Assembly: GCF_014117325.1 (NCBI RefSeq)
Contig: NZ_CP059732.1
Span: 2,617,001 to 2,681,000, forward strand
Direction of reading: 5' to 3'
Length of the DNA: 64,000 bases
Source of the DNA: Spirosoma foliorum
GTDB lineage: Bacteria > Bacteroidota > Bacteroidia > Cytophagales > Spirosomataceae
The notes below the pieces were generated by a model. The model ran no database searches. It had not been told where the DNA came from and worked only from the letters and a program-made list of their open reading frames with translations. Positions 57,175 through 64,000 of this stretch are shown here, one piece after another. The translations under genes were made by a program, and so were the position numbers. Every line of letters begins with the position of its first letter. Position 1 is the first letter of the stretch.

Positions 57175-57303
57175 GGCAGGGTGGTACTGTTGATCGACGG
57201 GCGGGCTGTAGTTTTATCGGGATTGATTGACATGGTTTCAGACATTTATCCGGCCATCCGGGCCAACAAACTCGATCCCATTAAAGCGTTGCTTTATGAG
57301 TAA
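57175..57303 (+). pseudogene. C-terminal remnant of an ABC-transporter permease (MacB/FtsX type)
   Basis: Reads LSGLIDMVSDIYPAIRANKL then DPIKALLYE and stop, the standard end of Bacteroidota MacB-like permeases (YPAxRAxxLDPIxALRYE). In-frame stops at 57169-57174 cut it from anything upstream, so only the end of the gene survives. It suggests that a chromosomal permease gene was removed or interrupted here. The rest of 56599-57317 holds only the IS3 scrap. Confidence 0.7.
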
Positions 57304-57317
57304 GCTGAATAGAGATG

Positions 57318-59228
57318 TTAGGGTTCTTTCAGGAAACTCCAGTAGTCACTGGCATAAGCAATAAATTCTTTCAGTTCATTTTTCATAACAGTTTTAAGCT
57401 CCTGCTGTTCGTCAAAAACCTTTTGTAAATCTTTGACTAATAAACCAAAAAGTGATTCTTTACTATCGTCATCTTTTTCCTTTTTCTTAGCATTACGAAT
57501 AGCTTCTTCTAACGGAAAACCAGCAAAATGACTGGCTGCGAATCCGTGTAACCAGGCTTCATGAAGGGCTGATTTTACCTTCTTGCTCCAGGCATCCTCC
57601 TCTTTGGAATCAACCGGCTTGCGACTAGCTAGGTAAAAAGCCAATCCAAAATAGAGCCGACGGTGATTTTCCTGGTGGGGCCGGAATGGCCCTTTGTGAA
57701 ACTTTCTGGGCGTATGTAAGAACCGATTTACTTTTCCGCTCAGGTAACTAAGTACTCCATCGTAAAGTTGATCGTTCAAAATTCGTTTCTGAAGATCGGC
57801 CTGTGGGTAAAGGCCGATGATACCTGTCGCGTCTCTATCGTCTGGATGTTTTCTGACCAACGCGATTATCTTACCCTCCAGATACTCTTCCCGCCAGAGC
57901 GAAATGCCAATAATCGGCAGCTTAATAGGAGTTTGCAGCCGTTCGCGGACCAGATATGCTTGTAAGGTTAGCAGCCGCCCTCTCTTTCCCTGATCATGCA
58001 AGTTGATTTGCAACACCTCATTTTGGCTGTATTGGCAGGTTCCTTCAAATTCAATTTTGCTCTCAAAATAATCTATGCCGGAAAAGTAGGCAGCCCCGTT
58101 CGTCTCAATACGCAGTTCGGCTTTTATGAACCGATACTGGTCTTGATTAGGAATTGCCTTTCCGCCGAGCGCGTCATCGCTTTCAGAGGGAATTTTCAAG
58201 GCAAAATAGACATAATCACCCGCTAGATTTTTGAGTAGATTATCTTCCATATGGAAGGGATGAGCTGTAGACTTGTGTTTGGCTGAATTACTAGTCAGCC
58301 ATTTTTCCATATCGGATGTAGTTACAAAAAACTCCTTTGGAATTTTAATGGGCGCGTATTCTTGCCTGTTCAGAAAATCAGTGACTACATTTTCTGCCTG
58401 CTCCTGCAAATTGGTCAGAACAGCTGCCCCCGATATTAACTCGTCTGTTGGGGAAAAACGATGACTAATCCCCAGAATAATATTCGGAATTGCCCCGCTA
58501 TCGTCGTTACCTAAGTCAAAGTTCATTGACCAGACCACCTTGGATCTCCGCTTTAGTTTGATGCCCAGATAACGATCATCATTAAAAGCGGTGTAAGTGC
58601 CATGAAAGATCATTTTGTCACCATTACTTATCTCTACTACGCCTGCCTTGCCAGTATGCTCCTTAAAATCAATCTTGTTATGCCCAATCGAACCATCAAC
58701 AACATTGCGGTAGAACAGCCTATAGGACCCCTTCCGTAGCAAATTAATTTTGTTTACGGTCGGATTAGGTGCAGGCTTGTCTGGCTCGACTCCACCGGTT
58801 ATTGGCGGCAGATCTTCCAGGAGTAACGATAATTTTTTCAGCAGTTCATAGGCATATCCTGCATGGTCTTCAGGTTCCTTAATCGACGGAAAGGCCTTCT
58901 TTCCTAATTTATAAAGTGTGCTGTTTAGAACGTTGGCTTGCTCAACTTCTGCGAAGCCATTTTTTTGCCGATTACCTCTTGTGTCCCAAAACGTCCGTAC
59001 AAACTTGTTTACCAGATTTTCTCCTATATGCAGTGTGTGAGCAATCTCATCAGTGGCATCAGTGTTCAACGCTCTGGTTTGAGCATCTTTGATTGATCCA
59101 CGGGCCTTTCCCGCTCTGAGTATTTTTTCTCCATCGTTATAAGCGGGCGCTGGGGCTAACAAAAATTTTTCCAAGAGATTTCCCAGCAGCAGATCAGCTT
59201 GGGCAAAGGTGATCGAGGACTCAGACAT
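57318..59228 (-). CDS. orphan 636-residue protein of unknown function
   Basis: N-terminal 170 residues are helical (LLLGNLLEKFLLAPAPAYND and on), with TDEIAHTLHIGENLVNKFVR as a possible HTH-like segment. A beta-rich middle (about 170-440; KINLLRKGSYRLFYRNVVDG) and a helical C-terminal region with GLAFYLASRKP and a coiled coil (LFGLLVKDLQKVFDEQQELK) follow. No signal peptide, membrane helix or enzyme motif. It is a single gene with its own upstream region; a defence or regulatory protein is possible. Confidence 0.6.
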   Translation of the reverse strand: MSESSITFAQADLLLGNLLEKFLLAPAPAYNDGEKILRAGKARGSIKDAQTRALNTDATDEIAHTLHIGENLVNKFVRTFWDTRGNRQKNGFAEVEQANVLNSTLYKLGKKAFPSIKEPEDHAGYAYELLKKLSLLLEDLPPITGGVEPDKPAPNPTVNKINLLRKGSYRLFYRNVVDGSIGHNKIDFKEHTGKAGVVEISNGDKMIFHGTYTAFNDDRYLGIKLKRRSKVVWSMNFDLGNDDSGAIPNIILGISHRFSPTDELISGAAVLTNLQEQAENVVTDFLNRQEYAPIKIPKEFFVTTSDMEKWLTSNSAKHKSTAHPFHMEDNLLKNLAGDYVYFALKIPSESDDALGGKAIPNQDQYRFIKAELRIETNGAAYFSGIDYFESKIEFEGTCQYSQNEVLQINLHDQGKRGRLLTLQAYLVRERLQTPIKLPIIGISLWREEYLEGKIIALVRKHPDDRDATGIIGLYPQADLQKRILNDQLYDGVLSYLSGKVNRFLHTPRKFHKGPFRPHQENHRRLYFGLAFYLASRKPVDSKEEDAWSKKVKSALHEAWLHGFAASHFAGFPLEEAIRNAKKKEKDDDSKESLFGLLVKDLQKVFDEQQELKTVMKNELKEFIAYASDYWSFLKEP

Positions 59229-59605
59229 CTTATAGTGAACGGATGTGGAAATTGCATTTTACCGGGTAAAAATACCATCATTTGCAAAAAAACGAAATCT
59301 ATCTCATCATTTTCCTGATGGCTGGATGGGCCAATATTCTTCTTCCGTACTCAGCAGGTATACAGTTTCCTCCTCGCTTTCTCGCGCTTTCCCAGGAATT
59401 CATACGGCTGATCTATATCTTTTCCCAGGCGAGATAGCATTCCCGGAAGAGCGAGTTATTTCTTGGAAATCAATCAGTTGACTACACTTTTTCGACATTT
59501 AAGCAAAGCCCAAATTTGTATTAAGTCTAAGCCGAAGCTAACCGACTGCAGCGGAGATCGGAGAGTAAAGACGATTGCAACAGTGAAACCTAACCGATTA
59601 CCCCT
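59229..59605. other. intergenic region between divergent genes
   Basis: Divergent promoter space for the 57318 gene (leftward) and the 59606 gene (rightward). A GTG-started open frame at 59245-59481 has an unlikely Ser-rich composition and is not called. No clear hairpin. Confidence 0.5.
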
Positions 59606-60544
59606 ATGCCAATCAAACCATTTATTTTCGCTCTTCTGGTAATTTTAGCAGGTGCCTGTAATCAGAGCACTTTGGAAACACAGCCAGATTCATTTGCGCC
59701 ATCTAGCAAACAACCGCAGACGTTGTTTGAAGGTAATCTTCTCGCTGGTCTGGGGAGTACAACAGGTGGTAGTGCACGGTCGGCAGCTCCAGCTCCGGTT
59801 ATTAATCAGCTACGGGGAACCAGCTGCGATGAATGCCCTCCCTCAATGCCTGCAACATCTGTACCGGTGGATTATGTGAGGAATCAGATCATCATTGAGG
59901 GTGCGAATTTCGGTACCGCCACAGGGAAGGCTATTACGATTATGCCGACTTCAGGAACGCAGAGCAGCTATCAGTTTTCCTTTTTTAGCTGGTCCAATAG
60001 GCAGATTGTTCTCGGCGCGGTTTCGACTGTCAGTGCAGTTCCATTGTCGTTTCGTGTAACGGTGACCATTGCTGATGGCCAAACAGTCAGCACGACGTTC
60101 ACTGCTCTTCCGATAATCAATGGCCGCTATTATCAGAGCAGCATCTGGTATGTTAACAAACGTCGGGTAGAGTTGGGCCTGGCTGTTCAGCCGCGAGGTT
60201 ACGCCTTTACCGGACCACTTGGCAATGATTATACGCCTACTCGCGGAGACAGCTGGCTGCACAGCACCGCTAACCACTCAGTAGTGACAAGCGTTTCAAC
60301 GCGGGTACAGCTCATAAGCCAAGATCGGGCGGGCAAAACCGAAACTGTCACGTATTCAGTCATTAATGAAGAAATGATAAATGGCCGAGTGACTACCTCA
60401 TCACGTGCAATTGAGTATCGTCGGCTTACGACCAATTTTACCAACGCTCCAGCGAGAGTGACAAATACGTTGGTCACACCGCCGGGCACCGCTTTTCGGT
60501 CTACATCATCGTCCATTCCAGCAGCCTCCCGGTTTTATCGCTGA
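59606..60544 (+). CDS. outer-surface lipoprotein with an IPT/TIG-like domain
   Basis: 312 residues. Lipoprotein signal with lipobox LAGAC (Cys18), a low-complexity region, then VDYVRNQIIIEGANFGTATG, typical of IPT/TIG immunoglobulin-like domains (I-x-G-x-x-F/F-G). C-terminal 170 residues are beta-rich and Thr/Arg-rich. It precedes the T9SS repeat protein on the same strand, 112 bases away; both appear to be surface proteins. Confidence 0.68.
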   Translation: MPIKPFIFALLVILAGACNQSTLETQPDSFAPSSKQPQTLFEGNLLAGLGSTTGGSARSAAPAPVINQLRGTSCDECPPSMPATSVPVDYVRNQIIIEGANFGTATGKAITIMPTSGTQSSYQFSFFSWSNRQIVLGAVSTVSAVPLSFRVTVTIADGQTVSTTFTALPIINGRYYQSSIWYVNKRRVELGLAVQPRGYAFTGPLGNDYTPTRGDSWLHSTANHSVVTSVSTRVQLISQDRAGKTETVTYSVINEEMINGRVTTSSRAIEYRRLTTNFTNAPARVTNTLVTPPGTAFRSTSSSIPAASRFYR

Positions 60545-60656
60545 TCAACGCAGTCGATGCGTCGAAGAAACGCTGACGAGTTAATCGAAGGAGAAGGCTG
60601 GCGGGACTCAACCCCCGTCATCTTTTTACCCAAAGAAAGTTAAACGCCAAGAACCC

Positions 60657-61943
60657 ATGAAAAATTTGATTACACTTCTACTGATTGTTAGTGTCACGAT
60701 TGGGTACGCCCAAACACAAACCATTTGTGGCGACCTGCCACCAGCTGGCTGGATAACTATTTCCATCAACGGTTACTGCGCCAAAAATGGCTATACGTCC
60801 TACATTGGCCGGACGATTCAAAAAATTGACGGATTGGCACCGGGTACTTCGCTCAACATCTGTGGTGACAACCCTCCGGCAGGTTGGGTCACCACCTCCA
60901 TCAACGGTTACTGTGCCACCGTAGGTTACACCTCGTACATCGGGCGGACGATCAAGAAGATCGACGGATTGCCGTATAACACGACGCTCACTATCTGTGG
61001 GGATGTGGTACCTGCAGGTTGGGTTACCACATCGATTAACGGTTACTGCTCCACGCTTAACTACACGTCGTACGTCTCGCGCACGATCAGGAAAATCGAC
61101 GGCGCACCAGCCGGAACATCCATCACAATCTGTGGGGACAATGTGCCAGCCGGGTGGATAACCACAGCCGTCAATGGGTATTGTACCACGCTGAATTATA
61201 CGTCTTATATCTCACGAACGATCAAAAAGATCGACGGATTGCCGTATAACACGACGCTAAATATCTGCGGAGATGCCGTGCCTGCAGGTTGGGTGACGAC
61301 ATCCATCAACGGTAATTGTGCCACGTTGAATTATACGTCTTACATTGGCCGCACTATTCGGAAGATCGATGGTGCGCCAGCCGGTACATCCATTACGATC
61401 TGCGGGGATGCCGTACCTGCAGGCTGGATAACTACATCGATCAATGGCTATTGTGCAACCTTGAACTACACCTCATACATCAGCCGCACGATCAAGAAAC
61501 TAACGGGCTTGCCAATAAACACGACACTGAATATCTGCGGAGATGCCGTGCCTTCGGGTTGGGTAAGCCTATCGGTAAATGGAAACTGTGCCACTTTGGG
61601 TTACACGTCCTACATCGGTCGCACTATCAAAAAATTGAGTGGTGCGCGGGAAGCTGCGTCGGGCTCGCTTCTGAGTTCAGAAACTGAGGAGGGTGAACTA
61701 GACATTGTGGTATTTCCGAATCCAAGTTCTTCGGTTTTTAACTTGAAAATCAGAAGCAGTAACCCTACAAGCGAAGCCATTATTCAAGTTGTTTCACCGC
61801 TTGGCATACCCATTGAAACCAGAATGGTGCTGGTCGAGGGTAAACACGAAGAACAATTCGGAGTAGGCTACCCGGCAGGTGTTTATCTCTTAACGGTATC
61901 ACAAAATGGGCAGTTCAAAACACTGAAACTTATTAAGCTATAG
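60657..61943 (+). CDS. secreted protein with seven 45-residue Cys repeats and a T9SS sorting domain
   Basis: 428 residues. Signal peptide MKNLITLLLIVSVTIGYAQ, then seven near-identical 45-residue units of the form ICGD-x-x-P-A-G-W-x-T-x-S-I-N-G-x-C-A-x-x-x-Y-T-S-Y-I-x-R-T-I-K-K, each with two Cys that may pair within the unit. Linkers alternate between LPYNTTL and APAGTSI types, indicating duplication of two-unit blocks. From about residue 350 a type A Por-secretion sorting domain follows (VVFPNPSSSVFNLKI ... GVYLLTVSQNGQFKTLKL). Exported across the outer membrane and likely a surface binding protein. Confidence 0.88.
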   Translation: MKNLITLLLIVSVTIGYAQTQTICGDLPPAGWITISINGYCAKNGYTSYIGRTIQKIDGLAPGTSLNICGDNPPAGWVTTSINGYCATVGYTSYIGRTIKKIDGLPYNTTLTICGDVVPAGWVTTSINGYCSTLNYTSYVSRTIRKIDGAPAGTSITICGDNVPAGWITTAVNGYCTTLNYTSYISRTIKKIDGLPYNTTLNICGDAVPAGWVTTSINGNCATLNYTSYIGRTIRKIDGAPAGTSITICGDAVPAGWITTSINGYCATLNYTSYISRTIKKLTGLPINTTLNICGDAVPSGWVSLSVNGNCATLGYTSYIGRTIKKLSGAREAASGSLLSSETEEGELDIVVFPNPSSSVFNLKIRSSNPTSEAIIQVVSPLGIPIETRMVLVEGKHEEQFGVGYPAGVYLLTVSQNGQFKTLKLIKL

Positions 61944-62260
61944 TACGTTTAAGGGGCTCAATATCTCTCGCCAGTGGGTCTTTATCAACTATAGCTTCTT
62001 TTTTTATCAACCCCAATAAGTCAGCTTTCATGATTTCATGTTGCAAACTCAATTATGAAATCATTCACTATATCAACTATGCATTATTGCCATAATAAAG
62101 GCAATTCTTTGCTAAATCTTAATCAATAAACTGATTTATTGATTAGTAGGTTGGCCTTTATTGGTTTCTTCGTTTAAAAATTGCGCGTCTCTATTATTTG
62201 ATTTTTTTTACAAAAAAAGTAAAACCTAAATAAATGTAAAACCATTTAACATGATTTGCC
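61944..62260. other. intergenic region
   Basis: AT-rich, no gene seen. A run of Ts and As (62202-62222) close to the next start probably holds its promoter. No strong terminator recognised after 61943. Confidence 0.5.
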
Positions 62261-63943
62261 ATGAAAACGAACTCTGTGAGTAAGTTTAATTTACGAGAAG
62301 TGTTTTCCTACAAGGTTAATGGAGCAAATCTCTTAACCAAAACCACCAAAAAATGGCTAAATATTACACGATCTAATGTATTTATTATGGCTTTTTTGGA
62401 GTCAATATCTTGGGGCTATTTGGGCTGGCTATTCGCGGATGATGAGACAATTCGTTGGTTCACAGGAATTAGCCTCGGACTTATTGTATTCACTATAGTA
62501 TGGGCCTTAGATACAATGTTAGTTTTACTCGACAGAGGTAAAACCTTTTATGATGAGAAAATATATCAAATGGAAGAAAAGGAGGAGGTTGTAAAGAACG
62601 GGCAATTTGGAAAGATGCTGGAATATCTATCTAAAGTAACTGATAACAAAGTTCTTTCAGCTGCGGTATTAACTCGGACCTTGTTGGCCGGGGGTTCTTT
62701 GTTTTTTACGGCACCATATTTAACTCAGTTAGTATTTAATAAAGATATAAACCTGGCAATTGAAAAACAATCAAGCGCTATTATTTCTAATAAAAGAACA
62801 AGTATTGAGTTTAAAGCCGATGCAAAGATAAATCATGTACGAAAAGAATTAGACTCAGCAAGTAATGAAGAGATAAAAGAGATCGGAGGAGCTGGAATTA
62901 CAAGAAGGAAAGGAAAGGGAGAAACTGCCAAAGCCATAGAAGAAAAGAAAAAAACTAAAGCAAATGAGTTAAATCACCTTCTAAAGGAGAAAGAAAACTC
63001 CCTAAAAGATTTCGATAGTTTAGTAAAAGATAAAAAGTATTCTGATTTGGCGAAGAAATGGGGAATAAACATTCCTCAAAATTCGATGGTTGAGCGTAGT
63101 AAAGTTATCAATCCAATTCTAGAGACAAGCGAAGCGGCAAGAGCGGAGATGACGATCCAGGCTCTACTACTATTTATATTTATTTCCTTGCTATTGCTTA
63201 AAATATATGAACCTCGTGGAGTGCGAATTTATCTTAGCGAAGCCTTACAACAGTCATATACAACTTACATGAATGGCGGATACAACAAATATCTTGAAAC
63301 GCATGAAAGATACAATGGAACAGCCCCATTACAGCCGTATGAGTTTGAGGAATTTATGATTTATGTATACCCTAAAAAGCGGCAAAGTGAAAAAGATTCA
63401 ATTATTAGCAAGGAGGATAAAGCTAGATTAGAAATCATAAAAAGCTCAATTGCCGATCTTGAAGTAGTAAGAAAAAATGAAGAATCAATTATAAAAGCAC
63501 CATTAGAAGCTTTAAATACAGAATTAAAAGCTAAGCAGTCAGAATTAAGCACTCTAAATAAATCGAAAGGATCTCTAGAAAATAAAATCAAAGACCTTTC
63601 CAAAATCATCATAGAAAGTGGAGGTGCAATTTCAGAAATAGGAAAAATGGATCGTCAAAATAATGGTTCTCGAATAAGCTCAGATACACTTGAAATCACC
63701 AAAGTCCTTATAAAGCAAAAAACTACTCATTCAGCGAGTACAACAGATAAAGATTTAACCGAAAAGCAGCTGAAGCAATGCAATCAAGAAATTGCAATTA
63801 TAGATGGACAAATTGAAGGGATAATAGCAAAAATTGAAAAAATATCATCCCTAGTAAACCATATAAATCAAAAAATAGATGGACTAAAACGCAGAGAAAT
63901 AGACTTGTATGTTAGCTTGACTAACAAAAATCCTACTAAGTGA
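62261..63943 (+). CDS. DUF4407 membrane protein with long coiled coils
   Basis: 560 residues. Three membrane segments in the N-terminal 155 residues (FIMAFLESISWGYLGWLFA; GISLGLIVFTIVWALDTMLV; VLTRTLLAGGSLFFTAPYLT), a charged coiled coil (about 185-275), a fourth membrane segment (QALLLFIFISLLLLKIYEP) and a second long coiled coil (about 375-545). The first three helices and WALDTMLVLLDRG match the DUF4407 family, function unknown. The gene is AT-rich. No partner gene within the window. Confidence 0.8.
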   Translation: MKTNSVSKFNLREVFSYKVNGANLLTKTTKKWLNITRSNVFIMAFLESISWGYLGWLFADDETIRWFTGISLGLIVFTIVWALDTMLVLLDRGKTFYDEKIYQMEEKEEVVKNGQFGKMLEYLSKVTDNKVLSAAVLTRTLLAGGSLFFTAPYLTQLVFNKDINLAIEKQSSAIISNKRTSIEFKADAKINHVRKELDSASNEEIKEIGGAGITRRKGKGETAKAIEEKKKTKANELNHLLKEKENSLKDFDSLVKDKKYSDLAKKWGINIPQNSMVERSKVINPILETSEAARAEMTIQALLLFIFISLLLLKIYEPRGVRIYLSEALQQSYTTYMNGGYNKYLETHERYNGTAPLQPYEFEEFMIYVYPKKRQSEKDSIISKEDKARLEIIKSSIADLEVVRKNEESIIKAPLEALNTELKAKQSELSTLNKSKGSLENKIKDLSKIIIESGGAISEIGKMDRQNNGSRISSDTLEITKVLIKQKTTHSASTTDKDLTEKQLKQCNQEIAIIDGQIEGIIAKIEKISSLVNHINQKIDGLKRREIDLYVSLTNKNPTK

Positions 63944-64000
63944 CCTAATAAATTAGTTAGAAAAATCGATCATTATTTTTAAATACTCAAAGAGGTAGCC

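Noticed and set aside
59245..59481. 78-codon frame between divergent genes
   Set aside because: Weak GTG start, Ser-rich chance composition, and lies in the expected promoter region.

Overview
The window looks like a Bacteroidota chromosome, most likely a Cytophagales member such as Spirosoma; the genus is an inference. The evidence is a Por-secretion (T9SS) C-terminal sorting domain on a repeat protein, a DUF4407 membrane protein, early promoters with the Bacteroidota signature TTTG-N20-TAnnTTTG, and AT-rich leaders with few strong Shine-Dalgarno sites.

Positions 1 to about 39,000 are most of a tailed prophage; its packaging and head genes and any integrase lie outside. The rightward late block has tape measure (143-2587), tail-tip, baseplate-like and tail-spike genes (7486-18443), a holin/spanin/endolysin region (18553-22878) and small genes including an HNH nuclease. 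A leftward stress cassette sits between tape measure and tail tip: TerD, HAD phosphatase, PRTase and TerC (5899-3089), divergent from its own small HTH regulator, with three palindromic operator copies between them. From 22,939 to 38,259 lie two leftward early operons of tightly overlapping small genes. They include a cytosine-C5 methyltransferase with a second gene in another frame, a Sak4-like ATPase, a PP-loop ATPase, two PD-(D/E)xK nucleases, a helicase loader and a replication initiator carrying an iteron array. The two operons start at near-identical promoter/operator modules (33,302 and 38,337). A rightward HTH gene at 38,395 is the likely repressor.

Positions 39,000 to 42,130 are sparse, with small lipoprotein and membrane ORFs. 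A tRNA-Ser(GGA) lies at 42,133-42,219. Positions 42,563 to 49,060 are a mobilization module: HTH protein, TraG/VirD4-like coupling protein, candidate oriT, MobC, MOBP-type relaxase and accessory proteins. Three of these proteins share a repeated D-[ILV]-F-x-[QA]-L motif. Two AT-rich cargo gene pairs sit inside or beside it.

Positions 52,227 to 54,914 hold a serine recombinase, a Cys-containing short peptide unit and an overlapping radical SAM/SPASM maturase with an RRE-like N-terminus; this looks like an undescribed RiPP locus. An AbiEi-like/Fic fusion follows, behind three 24-bp repeats, then IS3 and ABC-permease remnants, an orphan 636-aa protein, a lipoprotein, a T9SS repeat protein and the DUF4407 protein.

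Several otherwise good genes are each broken by one base, mostly in short homopolymers (near 7,680, 14,078, 16,809, 31,987, 37,345, 39,910 and 56,141). They affect phage and non-phage genes alike, so read-level indel errors are a serious alternative to phase variation, programmed frameshifting or decay. Such genes are listed as two parts.
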